DNA from: Sediminibacterium sp.
Lineage (GTDB): Bacteria; Bacteroidota; Bacteroidia; B-17B0; Aurantibacillaceae
Reading direction: 5' to 3'
Assembly (NCBI GenBank): GCA_030054095.1
Contig: JASGCO010000003.1
Location: 186,001 to 250,000, forward strand
Length of the DNA stretch: 64,000 bases
Shown here: one piece after another, positions 19,301 to 29,248 of the stretch
How positions within the stretch are numbered: position 1 is the stretch's first letter
How the letters are laid out: the number at the start of each line of letters is the position of its first letter
Notes under the pieces: model-generated
Seen by the model: the letters and a program-made list of their open reading frames with translations, nothing else
Database searches by the model: none
Told to the model about the DNA's origin: nothing
Program-made: the position numbers and the translations under genes

Positions 19301-20536
19301 GTCCACCAATTTATCAAAAGGAAGATCCTGATGTTGCTGCGCCTCAATCTGATCCTGATGCACTTCCTGAATTAACTCACGAAACGTTTGCCCCTCTTTG
19401 GTTAATACCCGGTTTACCTGAGTATTAACAAAAAAACCAATCAGGTTTTTCACCTGATTATGGTGCCTGTTGGCTATCGGACTCCCGATGATAATATCAT
19501 CCTGTCCCGAATACTTGCTTAACAAAATAGCGATGGAACTGAGCATTACACTAAATAGTGTAGCTTCATTTTGCTTTGCTATTGCACGCAATTTCATACT
19601 GATATCAACCGGAAGCGAAAACCGTTCCAGATGACCACGGTAATCAAAATTAGAAGGTCGCTGGTAATCTGTTGGAAACTCCAGGTGCTGATAATTACTC
19701 AACTTATTTTTCCAGTATTGCAATTGCTGTTCTAATACTTCACCCGTGATATAATAATCCTGCCAAAGTGCGTAATCTTTGTATTGAATGTTCATAGGAG
19801 TCAACCCTTCCACTGGTTGATTCGTTACAAAAGCACTGTAAAATGCTTCGAGTTCACGCTGCATAATATCCAGAGACCATCCATCGCTTGCTATATGATG
19901 GGTATTCATCAACAAAAGATTCTTCAAAGTTGTTCCTGATACCGATGAAATCAGTTTATAAAATTTAACACGGAGGGGATATTCCTTGCTAAGATTAAAA
20001 GGTTGATTTATATCGCTTCTTATAACAGACTCATAGTCACTTGTATCATCTAGCGTTACTTCTTCAATTTCCAGAGGTGCCGAATGTACCACTTGAATAC
20101 CATCCTGATTTTCGCCCTCGTTAATAGTACTTCGGAGTATTTCATGCCGTATTACAATCTGTTGTATAGCGTACTTAATAGCATCCAGTCTTGCCGTTTC
20201 GCTTATTTCCATTACCATCGGCAAATGATATGCGTTTGTTCCTTCTTCATATTGTTCAATAAACCACAAGCGCTTTTGCGCAGGGCTTAAAGGATAAACG
20301 CTAGAGGATGTACTTTTAAGAATGGGCGTTGTCAAAAAAAGTTTAGAGGAATATATCTGATTATACTCCAGCAACGAAATCAGTTCCTGTTTATTGGTCA
20401 CAATAAACGCATCCGTTTCTTTATTTTGAAAAGATTTTGGTGCCGAAAATTTGATTTTACCATTCTCTGTCCAAATGGCTCCCGACTGAATTCTGAGTTC
20501 ATTTAAAAACGCGTTAATTGTTTGAAGTGCCTTCAT
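16337..20536 (-). CDS. NRPS termination protein: docking-C9-A9-T9-TE
   Basis: A 1399-residue final NRPS. Residues 1-60 are a TubC-type N-terminal docking domain (SGAIWTENGKIKFSAPK). The C domain (about 70-500) has the catalytic motif HHIASDG near 213. The A domain (about 540-1050) has YTSGTTGKPKG near 707, NAYGPTE and the late motif KIRGYRIELSEIE. The carrier domain has GGNSI near 1094. The thioesterase (about 1140-1390) has GWSLGG near 1217 and a late His in CYHDD, so it can release or cyclise the chain. Pocket residues read by eye are D-G-S-T-H-G-A-V-Y, which I cannot match to a known amino acid. The C domain is of the L-donor type by its start (LSPAQKRLWFIEQ), yet the previous module is a KS-AT-ACP, so it must accept a beta-keto acyl chain. 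The transporter gene follows 49 bp later. Confidence 0.92.
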   Translation of the reverse strand: MKALQTINAFLNELRIQSGAIWTENGKIKFSAPKSFQNKETDAFIVTNKQELISLLEYNQIYSSKLFLTTPILKSTSSSVYPLSPAQKRLWFIEQYEEGTNAYHLPMVMEISETARLDAIKYAIQQIVIRHEILRSTINEGENQDGIQVVHSAPLEIEEVTLDDTSDYESVIRSDINQPFNLSKEYPLRVKFYKLISSVSGTTLKNLLLMNTHHIASDGWSLDIMQRELEAFYSAFVTNQPVEGLTPMNIQYKDYALWQDYYITGEVLEQQLQYWKNKLSNYQHLEFPTDYQRPSNFDYRGHLERFSLPVDISMKLRAIAKQNEATLFSVMLSSIAILLSKYSGQDDIIIGSPIANRHHNQVKNLIGFFVNTQVNRVLTKEGQTFRELIQEVHQDQIEAQQHQDLPFDKLVDELKIERNATRHPLCQIMLSVQSFGYAPSTDTEAHKSEPLFKAYKLNEAYEVERFDLSILVDDSEDRLAVELSYSTSLFKKSTIEALFRQYNNLLDQLTSEEETPYYSISLLDEENRKKVLYDWNETNADFSFNELFIKKFEKHVQINPLQTAISCEGKYLTYQQLDEKSNQLAQHILNLYQERTQFAMEPGSPILLFLNRSPEAIIAMLAVLKAGGAFVPVDTSYPQERIDFMLKDTEADFIISTKALSEEGLVKLPKYRVINIDLSVDLPEASLTRNLPDNTQLSHPAYIIYTSGTTGKPKGVVVTQNNLLNLCYNIQHHFELAPDSLASQLITISFDGAVSEIFPVLFSGGALHIIPEEVKQSADLSAYINAEGITHFTVPADLLESMEPLSMEQLKTIHVGGGTNSRQCLNRWSRGRKLINAYGPTENTVYSTMHSYNEGDLNTNIGSPIKNVKVYVLDKLVNPVPVGVPGELYISGKSTTNGYLNRRELTRERFIQNPFVTSEEKQSGYGTMYKTGDKVRWLENGELEFLGRNDDQVKIRGYRIELSEIEQALLQLEEIKQAHVQAREKVTENGSIKYLIAYYIVNDSSQNSGSLIQQKLQNVLPAYMVPSYFIEMDKFPLTTNGKLNKSEFPDPSSIVAEEEYKAPSTKQEEAICLIWQEIIGQKRVGVSDDFFKIGGNSILAIQVAFKMSKLLGYTVKVADIFRLKTISELLNQHNGFKLITQYQSTYSDKLPNFIFIHAGGSGSEVYQQLSEKLAGNYNCIGIDNYNIHYENKIASLNELASYYLQNLEKSYVLTEPVNLLGWSLGGKISIEIAAILESRGYKAINVFALDTIHTDDYLRSFITREYVEQARNQALESAEFKRNAADEAYYRKVFAAIEAETEIGRSDVSSHLEYTQVYLFKAMNVDMFKVLEDAETKNNYLKQLNANNLNMLAEKVQVIPLDCYHDDILDVGSNSISDFVNALSVQHEENEKMSFSEVV

Positions 20537-20578
20537 TTTATATGTTTTGTTAATGATTCGTGTTCACTTGTATTTTAA

Positions 20579-23500
20579 CTAAAATTCCTTTTCAACATTT
20601 TCAACATCTACCTGACTTACACTCAGGTTTTCGACAATGGCTCCGCATGATTTATATTTGAAAATATCAGCTACTTTAACCTCACACTCCAGAACTTCAC
20701 TTAATTGATGCGACACTTTAATAGCTAATATGGAATTACCGCCAATTTTAAAGAAGTTATCATATAGCGATAGCTGTTCAATACCTAATACACCAGCCAT
20801 CACCCGTGCCACTTTCAATTCCGTTTCAGAGTAGGCTTCTTCCAAAAGGATTGCGCCTGATAAATTACTAACATCCGGTTCTTGTTCCTGCCGCGGATTG
20901 GTAAGCAATCCTGAAAGAAGATCTATTATTTCTTCTTTAACAAGTGTTTTTTTCTGACTTAATTCGCGGGTAAAGCGCTCTATTATCCCATTCCTTTCCG
21001 TCTCGCTGACCGAAAAATTACGGCTATTGATCCAACACGACTTAGAATCGAACTGATACGTTGGTAAACCGCAGATCGTTTGTCCATCAGAAAGGCCTGA
21101 AGTCAATTCGGTTCCGGGAAGAACACCACTCATCCATAGTTTGGCTTTAAGATCTGCTTTAGTACTAACCACAAATTCTTTCTCCGTATTTAATTCTTTT
21201 GCCGAGGGCAGGAGTTGAACGGTTTGAATCGTTTTTAATTTCTTTAAATTTTTAAACTTATTTACAAAGTATCCTAATGCACGACCTACTCCTACTTCTA
21301 TAAATGTTACCTGATTGTTAAAGTGTTTGCAAATGGCCTCAACCCCTTTTTCGAACTGAACAGGACTTCGCAATTGATTACACCAATAATCAGAAGTACA
21401 CATGGTAGCACCATCCAGTGTTCCTGTAAGATTACAGGCTATTAATTTTGAAGGGGTATTCAAAACTACCTTATCAAAAGCAGTTTTAAATTCCTTTGAA
21501 GCCTGTTCCATAAGGCGTGAATGGCCTGCTACATTTCCGTTTATTCTTACAACAGGGATATTCTTTTGTTCCAGAGAATGCGTCAGTAGCTGAATATTTT
21601 CGGGTGTACCGGATGCTACAATGTCTTCGTGAGAGTTAATAACCGAAATATCGCATTCATGTGCCTCTATGAGCATTCTCACATCCTCAGCCCTGGCATT
21701 AATCGCAATCATACTTCCGGTGCGCATACGATACATTAAATTTCCTCTGGCAATTACAGTTTTTATCGCATCTTCCAAACTGAATATCCCTGCTAAAGTC
21801 GCTGCCACATATTCACCAAAACTATGTCCAATATATGCATCGGCAGTAACACCCATCGCATTCAGATAACACGCCAAACTGTACTCTATCGTAAACAAGG
21901 ATACAGGGCTCCGGTTAATTTCATGAATATCACCAGATGGTGTAGCACTGTCGGTGTACATTACATCTAACAGATCCGTTTCGAGGTATTTGTTGGCTAT
22001 ATCTACACACTCATGGATATGTTTTTTAAACTCCGGTTCGTTATTATATAATGCCCTTGCCATATTGTAATATTGTACCCCCTGCCCGGCAAACATAAAG
22101 ACGATTCTATTACTTCCTTCTGGATTAATTTCTTCGAAAGATTCTTCGGTATTTAGTTTAGAAATCAGTTCTTCTACTGTTTTTACAGTAAGTGCCGTTC
22201 TGAAATTAAAATGCTCGCGTCGTTGGTTTAAAGTATAAGCTACATCTGATAACAAAAACGCATTATCCTTTCCGCTTAAAAAAGAACACAGTGCTTTTTT
22301 ATAACTTATCAGTGAAGTTCTGCTTTTTGCCGATAATGAAATAACGGGACTACCATCTCCATCTGACTTGACAGAAATAGCTGACTGGTTAACTTGAGTG
22401 GGAACGTAATCAGATACTATAACATGAGCATTGGTTCCACCTATACCAAACGAACTCACCCCGGCTATTCTTGGTTTTTGGTTTTGGGATAGCCATACGC
22501 GGTTTTCGTTTACTATTTCAAAAGGTGTTTCAGAAAGGCGCAGCTCAGGGTTAGGTGCACGATAGTTAACCTGCCCGGGGATAAGATTATGTTGCAGCAT
22601 TGCACTCACCTTTATCAGACCCGCCACACCCGCAGCAGCTCCTGTATGTCCGATGTTGGATTTTACAGAGCCCAAAAGGGTTTTGTCATTCCGTTTACTG
22701 CCCGATGCTGTATAGCTGAAAGCATGTTGTAATGCTTGTACTTCAATAGGATCTCCTAGCGGGGTAGCCGTTCCATGACATTCTACATAATCGATTTCAG
22801 CGGCGGTAACACCAGCCATTCGTTGGGCATTAATAATACACTCGCTCTGTCCGGTTACTGAAGGCGCTGTATACCCTGTCTTCCGTGAACCATCGTTGTT
22901 GCTGGCATATCCTTTTATTACCGCTATAATCGGATCCTTATCCTGTATGGCATCAGACAGACGCTTTAACAGCACCACACCTACACCGGCTCCGGAAATT
23001 GTACCGCTGGCATCCGCATCAAAAGCCCGGCAATGACCGTCTTTTGAAAAAATCATTCCTTCCTGATGCAGGTACCCTATATCATCAGATACCGGAAAAG
23101 CAGTTCCACCGGCCAAGGCCATATTACACGTTCCTAATTGCAAATTCTTACACGCTTCCACAACAGCTACCAAACCGGTAGAACAGGCTGTATTTATGGC
23201 ATTCGCCGGTCCAGTCAAATTGAGCAAATAAGCCGTTCGTGTTGCAAGCGCATCTTTATTATTGGCAATAACGGCCTCCCATAGGTTTATACTTTCTGCC
23301 AATTCGCCATTGAGGATGTTTTCGTAAAAATAATTGGCTTCGCCGCTTCCTGCAAAAACACCAATGTTACGGTTGCTGCGCTGCGCGATATACCCTGAGG
23401 ATTCAAGAGCCGCCCAACAATGTTCAAGAAATTTACGAATCTGGGGATCTAACTGTTTCGCTTCATTTGGCGACAGATTCCAGAAATTAGGATCAAATGC

Positions 23501-26500
23501 TTCTTTACCATCCATTTTAGCTCTTACCGGAATAAAATCAGGATTTGCTATCAAGGCCTCAGGAACACCATTTTGTATACACGATTCCTTATCGTGAAAT
23601 TCTATCCCCTCGCGCTGCTCACTTATCATTTTCCAGAATTCAGCGATTGTCTTGCTACCACTAAATGCACCAGACATTCCAATGATCGCAATTTCGTGCG
23701 ACATAGCCGTATTAACAGGCGTATGCTGAAGATGGTATTCAGGTAATTGCCCAGGCTGTATACTTTGCATCAGTTTTTGTATGGTATTGTAATTAAACAA
23801 ATCTGCAATGCTGATATGTTTAAATTCAGGGAATTGATTTAAAGTCCGTTTAAGCCGGATACTCAGAATAGAGTTTCCTCCCATTTTGAAGAAATTCTGT
23901 TGAGTACTGATTTGTTCCGGTTTAAGTCCCAATATGGTAGCATACACCTCCGTCAGTTGTTTCTCAAGTTCATTGGCTGGTCTCGTAAACACATCGGTAT
24001 CACGCTCAAGTTCAGGAAGTGGCAGTGCTTTAACATCTATTTTTCCGTTAATGGTTAATGGAAAAGCATCCATCTTTATAAAGGTCTGAGGGAGCATATA
24101 CTCTGGAAGGTATTCGCTCAGTTTATGCTGAATCCCTTCTTCGGATAGGCTAACCGATGCATGAAGCACATAATACGCTACCAGATAATGAAGAACTGCG
24201 CTTTCTGTTTTCCTTGATACAACATGAACATACGCTTGCTTTACTTCTTCAATTTTTAAAATCTGTTGTTCAATTTCAGTTGTTTCAATTCGGTAACCCC
24301 GTATTTTAACCTGAGAATCGTTACGGCCAATGTACTCGACACTACCATCAGGTAACCAGCGGGCTATATCACCTGTACGGTATATCACATCCGAAGCAAA
24401 TGGATTTTTAATAAAACGTTCCGAGGTTAATACGTTCTGGTTCAGGTAACCTCTTGCTACTCCCGATCCGCCAATATACAACTCACCAATTGCGCCAACA
24501 GGTAAAGGATTTAATTTAGCATCGAGAATGTAAATACTGGCGTTAGCAATGGGTTTTCCAATGTTAGTATTTAGATCTCCCGTAGTATAGTGATGAAGAG
24601 TAGCACACACGGTGCTTTCTGTTGGTCCGTATGCGTTGATAAGCTTACGTCCGCCGCTCCATTTTTCCATAACTTCAGATGGACATGATTCGCCCGCTAC
24701 AATTAAAGTGTGTAACGCAGGCATAGGTATTAAAGGCATTGTATTGAGCAATGCAGGAGGCAGGGTGGCCATATTGATTTCATAGCGTTGCATAAATGCG
24801 GCAACACTATCGGCATCTGCTCGTATTTCATCGGGAACAATGTGCAGTTCAGCACCAAAAACAAGTGCGCTGAATATTTCCCATACGGAAGCGTCAAAAA
24901 CAAGCGAAGCATACTGCAATACCTTTAAATCACTATTAATCCCAAGTGATTCCTTTTGACTAAAAACCAGATTGTATAAATTACGGTGTTCAAGCATTAC
25001 ACCCTTGGGCTTCCCGGTGGTTCCTGATGTATAAATAACATAAGCCAGATTCTCCGGGAGCAGATGCGTTTTCAACGAGGAAGCATCTCCCTGATAAATA
25101 GACTGGTTATTTAAATCAATAGTAATAACCCTGCTTTCCGTTTCATGTGTAAGCACCTTTGCACTGATTGTTTCTTTGCTTAGAACGATAGAAGCTGCTG
25201 TATCCTGCAACATATAACTTATCCTGTCCGCCGGAAAAGATGGATCAACCGGAGTATAGGCCAATCCTGCTTTTAGAACGGCTACAATTCCCACAATCAT
25301 TTCGAGGCTACGGTCAATACAAATAGCCGCCACTGTTTCTGGTAAAGCACTTGCCTGTATGTAACGCGCCAATTGATTGCTTCTTTCGTCCAGCTCTTTG
25401 TAGGTTAGTGTTTCTGTTCCGAAAGCAATGGCTATTTTATGAGGTGTTTTTACCGCCTGCTGTTCAAACAGACCGATGACTGTTCCCGATCCTTTGAACT
25501 CTTTTTGAGTCTTATTCCATTCATAAAGGAGTGTGTTTTTATCAGCAGCAGTCAGTAAATTTATTTTATTGTGTGGAACTTCTGGTGCAGCAGCAATTTG
25601 TACAAACACATTTTCCAGATATCCTAATAGTGTTCTCGCCTTTTGTATTTCAAGGTACTGCTCATCAAATTTAAGTTTTAAGGTTAACGCTTCATCATGG
25701 TCATAAGCCAGTAGATTCAGTGGGTAGCTTACTTTTTCATGTGTACCCCTGAAACTGATTTTCCCACTGTCTTCCGGATTATCTGTTAATGGATAGTTCT
25801 CAAAAACAAACAATGTATTAAATAAACGTTCGTCGTTCTTTTGGAGCAAAGCCAAATCAGCTGTACTACTTGCATTCAGTAAAATAAGTTGTTGCTGTAT
25901 GTGATGCAATTGTTGTTTCACGGTATTTTCACTTTCCCAATCAACAACAAGTGGTAATGTATTTATATACAGCCCCACACTCTGCTCTATTCCGGAAATT
26001 GGCAGATCGCGACCAGAAACGGTAGTCCCCACAATAGTTTTATCAGCAGAATTAAACACCTGCAATAGTTTATGCCACGCAAATTGAACCAGTACGTTAA
26101 CCGTAATTCCCTCCCTGGCACATAACTGTTTTAGTTCCCCATAAAGTTTATCCGAAATATCATGTTCGAGTTCTGTTGTTCCATTTATAGCTATTTGGCG
26201 TTCGGCAACAGGTTTGCTAAGCAATGCATTAATTTCATTATTAGATTTCAGTGAACCTAACACATCGTGCCAATACTTTTGCGATTTAGCTTTATTGGTC
26301 GCAATATATTCCTGTGCCTTACAGTACGCAACATCCTCACTTATTTCGGGTTTTTGACCCGCTGCAAGTTGCTCGTAATATTTATGCACTGCCGAAAATT
26401 GCAGCGACCAGCTCCATCCGTCGGCGATACTGTGATGTTCATTTTTGAGTAATGTAAATAAATCATTCCGTTGCTTAATGATATGGATTCTGAAAAGACC

Positions 26501-29044
26501 GGGATCAGCAAGATCAAATTTCTGAAGGCGATCAGCCACCTGGATTGTGTCAATTGCCTTATCTCGTTCTTCAGCGGACTGTATATGACTCAAATCATGT
26601 AACACATATTTTAACGAAGCGCGCTTGTAAACAATCTGGACTAATTCTTCGTCCCAGTTAAAAGCAGTACGCAACGACGGATATTGCAGTATACAGTATT
26701 CCCATGCCTTTACATAATCAGGGAGATTTATTTTTCCATGGTAATCAAATAACACTTGTACCCTGTACGCATCATCCTCTTCCTGATCAAGCGCGTGATA
26801 AATAAACCCCTGTTGCAGGCTGTTAGCTGGGAATATGGCTTCAATCTCGTTATGTTTTAAATATGCCTGACGTTCAATCTGATTAAGCAGTTCCCTGCTA
26901 ATTTTTACTAACGGAAAGTCAACAGGCGTATGCCCCGGTCCCTCAGCATGGAGTTTATCCTTACAATGCTGTATAATCAAATGAAGGTATTTATCTAATG
27001 CCGCTGCCAGCGCCTGAGTAACTTGCTCCCCATAACGCGTCATAACCCCAAGCTCCATTGCACCCTCTATGACCAAGCCACCGATTTTAATCTGGTAGTG
27101 ATCTGCATTTTCAGGATGCACATTTACGCCGCTTTCGGTTATAATTTTGTAATTACCTTCCTGTGTATTTTCAAACTGACCCAGATAGTTAAAACTCACC
27201 GGGGCAAGATTATTGAAACCAAATGTACACTGACGTAAACAGGCAAATGCGCCAAATCCAACTCCATTATTAGGAATTTTCAGTAATGTTTCCTTAACCG
27301 AACTGATACTCTCAGCCAGCGTTTTCTTCAATTCCATCTTAACAGGATACATGGTTGTAAACCAACCCAGAGTGCGACTATGATCAATTGCGCTATCTAT
27401 GTTTTCACGCCCGTGTCCTTCCAATGTTATCCCTTGTGTTTCACTTCCATTAATTTCCTGCAACGCATAACTTACTGCAGTCAGTAACAGATCATTTATA
27501 CGCGTATTATAAGCCTTTGGAACTACATTTAGCAATTCAGTTGTATCAGTTTTAGATAAGATTACCGTTTTATAAGAAGGATCGTGTAGCACGGGTGCGT
27601 CCGAACGGTCTGTTTGATTCGTTAATTGCTCCCTCCAATAGTTCTCTTCTTCGCTATGTTGTAATGGATACTGTTTCATTACTTCTGCCCATTGACGGTA
27701 ACTGCTACCCTTAGGTGGAAGTGCCTTACCGTTAAACAGTGTTTTAATATCCTCTGTTATAATACGCCAGCTAACTGTATCAATCAGTAAATGATGAAAC
27801 GCCAGAAATATGCAGGCACTGCCATCCGGATACCCGTGCAGGTAACCCACCTGAAACAGGTAACCCGCCTCAACACTGAAATTACTTTGCCACCGGGTAA
27901 ATGTGTCTTCTATTTGCTCTGCTGTTAATGTGTGCACATTAAGTGTTTTCAGCTCAGGTAGTGTAATGCTGTCTCTGTAAACTTGTTTCCAGTTGTACTT
28001 ACCTGTATGAATATCTACTTCTTTAACATAACTAACTCTGAGAATATCGTGATACTTTACCAATTCACTAATAACGGACTCTACTTTCGATACAACTGAT
28101 TCCGTATTTATATGAATAAGAAAACTTTGATTCCAATGCCAGGGTTTTTCCAGGTTGCCCGTATCCACATTGTTGAAAAACCATTGTTGAATTGGTAAAA
28201 TTTCAAGTTCTCCCTTAAGTACTCCCTGTTCGGTTTTGGAAACTACTTCTGTCTTTTTCCGGCTCAGACATAAAGCCAGTTGCTCAATGGTTTTACTATC
28301 AAAAATATCTTTAACCTGACAGTTATAGCCCATTTGCCTTATTCGCGATGAAACCTGAATACTGAGAATAGAGTCTCCACCTATGGCAAAAAAGTTCTCT
28401 GTTATTCCTACACGTTCAATACCCAGTACAGCCTGCCAAATTGTACATAACACTGTCTGAATTTCATTAACAGGAGGGACATATTCCTTTATAAGTTGTG
28501 TTTGTTCCGGATCAGGAAGTAAATTTTTATCAAGTTTCCCATTAATCGTAAGTGGAAATTCTTTCAATTCGATAAAGTGAGCAGGCACCATGTACTCGGG
28601 CAACTGTTGTAAAAGCGCATCTTTAATCGTTTGAACCGACAGCGTTTCTTCTGCACGAACCTTACTATAATACGCAACAAGAAACCGTGTATTATCTACT
28701 GCCCTTTGACGAGCTAATACATAAGCCTGCTGAATTCCGGATATTTGCTGCAAACAACTTTCTATTTCACCAAGTTCAATTCTGTATCCCCTGATCTTGA
28801 CTTGTTCATCATTTCTTCCAATATATTCGAGTGTTCCATCTGACAGCCATCTTACCAAATCCCCTGTCTTGTAAAGTCGTGTATATCCATTTTCCAAATC
28901 AATATCCGTAGCAAAAGGATTCGGAATAAAGCGTTCTGAACTAAGTTCGGGTTTGTTCAGGTAACCAAGAGCCAGTCCTGCCCCTCCAATATACAACTCG
29001 CCGGATACGCCTTGCGGAACGGGGATAAGTTGCTTATCTAGCAC
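20579..29044 (-). CDS. NRPS/PKS hybrid, downstream part: A6(C-terminal)-T6-E6-C7-A7-T7-KS-AT-ACP
   Basis: This is the larger part of the third NRPS gene, cut off from its N-terminal part (29231-31624) by a 62-bp inverted insertion. The GTG at 29044 is only an apparent start. In-frame homology extends up to about 29188 (LQHIAHYV, then VDEYGPTEATVG, the A5 region of the broken A domain). The order is the end of A6, T6 (GGDSIL near 223), epimerase E6 (HHLLIDTVSW near 416; EGHGRE), C7 of the type found after epimerases (HHSIADG near 873), A7 (SGTTGKPKG near 1338; pocket D-A-W-T-I-A-A-V-C, a Phe code), T7 (GGNSI near 1721), KS (ACSTG near 1951; HGTATPLGDP; NIGHTGAAAG), AT (GHSFGEY near 2408) and ACP (GGNSI near 2766). 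No KR, DH or ER domain is visible. The acidic C-terminal tail (DVENVEKEF) probably docks on the next protein. Confidence 0.88.
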   Translation of the reverse strand: MLDKQLIPVPQGVSGELYIGGAGLALGYLNKPELSSERFIPNPFATDIDLENGYTRLYKTGDLVRWLSDGTLEYIGRNDEQVKIRGYRIELGEIESCLQQISGIQQAYVLARQRAVDNTRFLVAYYSKVRAEETLSVQTIKDALLQQLPEYMVPAHFIELKEFPLTINGKLDKNLLPDPEQTQLIKEYVPPVNEIQTVLCTIWQAVLGIERVGITENFFAIGGDSILSIQVSSRIRQMGYNCQVKDIFDSKTIEQLALCLSRKKTEVVSKTEQGVLKGELEILPIQQWFFNNVDTGNLEKPWHWNQSFLIHINTESVVSKVESVISELVKYHDILRVSYVKEVDIHTGKYNWKQVYRDSITLPELKTLNVHTLTAEQIEDTFTRWQSNFSVEAGYLFQVGYLHGYPDGSACIFLAFHHLLIDTVSWRIITEDIKTLFNGKALPPKGSSYRQWAEVMKQYPLQHSEEENYWREQLTNQTDRSDAPVLHDPSYKTVILSKTDTTELLNVVPKAYNTRINDLLLTAVSYALQEINGSETQGITLEGHGRENIDSAIDHSRTLGWFTTMYPVKMELKKTLAESISSVKETLLKIPNNGVGFGAFACLRQCTFGFNNLAPVSFNYLGQFENTQEGNYKIITESGVNVHPENADHYQIKIGGLVIEGAMELGVMTRYGEQVTQALAAALDKYLHLIIQHCKDKLHAEGPGHTPVDFPLVKISRELLNQIERQAYLKHNEIEAIFPANSLQQGFIYHALDQEEDDAYRVQVLFDYHGKINLPDYVKAWEYCILQYPSLRTAFNWDEELVQIVYKRASLKYVLHDLSHIQSAEERDKAIDTIQVADRLQKFDLADPGLFRIHIIKQRNDLFTLLKNEHHSIADGWSWSLQFSAVHKYYEQLAAGQKPEISEDVAYCKAQEYIATNKAKSQKYWHDVLGSLKSNNEINALLSKPVAERQIAINGTTELEHDISDKLYGELKQLCAREGITVNVLVQFAWHKLLQVFNSADKTIVGTTVSGRDLPISGIEQSVGLYINTLPLVVDWESENTVKQQLHHIQQQLILLNASSTADLALLQKNDERLFNTLFVFENYPLTDNPEDSGKISFRGTHEKVSYPLNLLAYDHDEALTLKLKFDEQYLEIQKARTLLGYLENVFVQIAAAPEVPHNKINLLTAADKNTLLYEWNKTQKEFKGSGTVIGLFEQQAVKTPHKIAIAFGTETLTYKELDERSNQLARYIQASALPETVAAICIDRSLEMIVGIVAVLKAGLAYTPVDPSFPADRISYMLQDTAASIVLSKETISAKVLTHETESRVITIDLNNQSIYQGDASSLKTHLLPENLAYVIYTSGTTGKPKGVMLEHRNLYNLVFSQKESLGINSDLKVLQYASLVFDASVWEIFSALVFGAELHIVPDEIRADADSVAAFMQRYEINMATLPPALLNTMPLIPMPALHTLIVAGESCPSEVMEKWSGGRKLINAYGPTESTVCATLHHYTTGDLNTNIGKPIANASIYILDAKLNPLPVGAIGELYIGGSGVARGYLNQNVLTSERFIKNPFASDVIYRTGDIARWLPDGSVEYIGRNDSQVKIRGYRIETTEIEQQILKIEEVKQAYVHVVSRKTESAVLHYLVAYYVLHASVSLSEEGIQHKLSEYLPEYMLPQTFIKMDAFPLTINGKIDVKALPLPELERDTDVFTRPANELEKQLTEVYATILGLKPEQISTQQNFFKMGGNSILSIRLKRTLNQFPEFKHISIADLFNYNTIQKLMQSIQPGQLPEYHLQHTPVNTAMSHEIAIIGMSGAFSGSKTIAEFWKMISEQREGIEFHDKESCIQNGVPEALIANPDFIPVRAKMDGKEAFDPNFWNLSPNEAKQLDPQIRKFLEHCWAALESSGYIAQRSNRNIGVFAGSGEANYFYENILNGELAESINLWEAVIANNKDALATRTAYLLNLTGPANAINTACSTGLVAVVEACKNLQLGTCNMALAGGTAFPVSDDIGYLHQEGMIFSKDGHCRAFDADASGTISGAGVGVVLLKRLSDAIQDKDPIIAVIKGYASNNDGSRKTGYTAPSVTGQSECIINAQRMAGVTAAEIDYVECHGTATPLGDPIEVQALQHAFSYTASGSKRNDKTLLGSVKSNIGHTGAAAGVAGLIKVSAMLQHNLIPGQVNYRAPNPELRLSETPFEIVNENRVWLSQNQKPRIAGVSSFGIGGTNAHVIVSDYVPTQVNQSAISVKSDGDGSPVISLSAKSRTSLISYKKALCSFLSGKDNAFLLSDVAYTLNQRREHFNFRTALTVKTVEELISKLNTEESFEEINPEGSNRIVFMFAGQGVQYYNMARALYNNEPEFKKHIHECVDIANKYLETDLLDVMYTDSATPSGDIHEINRSPVSLFTIEYSLACYLNAMGVTADAYIGHSFGEYVAATLAGIFSLEDAIKTVIARGNLMYRMRTGSMIAINARAEDVRMLIEAHECDISVINSHEDIVASGTPENIQLLTHSLEQKNIPVVRINGNVAGHSRLMEQASKEFKTAFDKVVLNTPSKLIACNLTGTLDGATMCTSDYWCNQLRSPVQFEKGVEAICKHFNNQVTFIEVGVGRALGYFVNKFKNLKKLKTIQTVQLLPSAKELNTEKEFVVSTKADLKAKLWMSGVLPGTELTSGLSDGQTICGLPTYQFDSKSCWINSRNFSVSETERNGIIERFTRELSQKKTLVKEEIIDLLSGLLTNPRQEQEPDVSNLSGAILLEEAYSETELKVARVMAGVLGIEQLSLYDNFFKIGGNSILAIKVSHQLSEVLECEVKVADIFKYKSCGAIVENLSVSQVDVENVEKEF

Positions 29045-29186
29045 ATATAATTTATAATTATGATATGGACGTCCAATTCCCTTTACAATACCATTTTTAC
29101 CTTTTTCAATAAAAGTTGTGCCAACTGTTGCCTCTGTAGGCCCATATTCATCAACTGGTGAATCAACATAGTGAGCAATGTGCTGT

Positions 29187-29248
29187 AATTGATGTTGCTA
29201 TTTCATTACCTCCGGTTGAAATTACGCCTTCTAATTTAGCTTATATCC
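29187..29248 (+). repeat. 62-bp inverted copy that disrupts the Asn adenylation domain
   Basis: These 62 bases are a perfect reverse complement of 29560-29621, which is coding sequence just upstream of motif A3 in the same adenylation domain. The copy brings an in-frame TAG into the minus-strand frame. It replaces roughly 40-50 bp that should encode the GGE-type block between motifs A4 and A5. The junction shows short homology (GGATATAA), as expected from a template switch. Confidence 0.9.
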
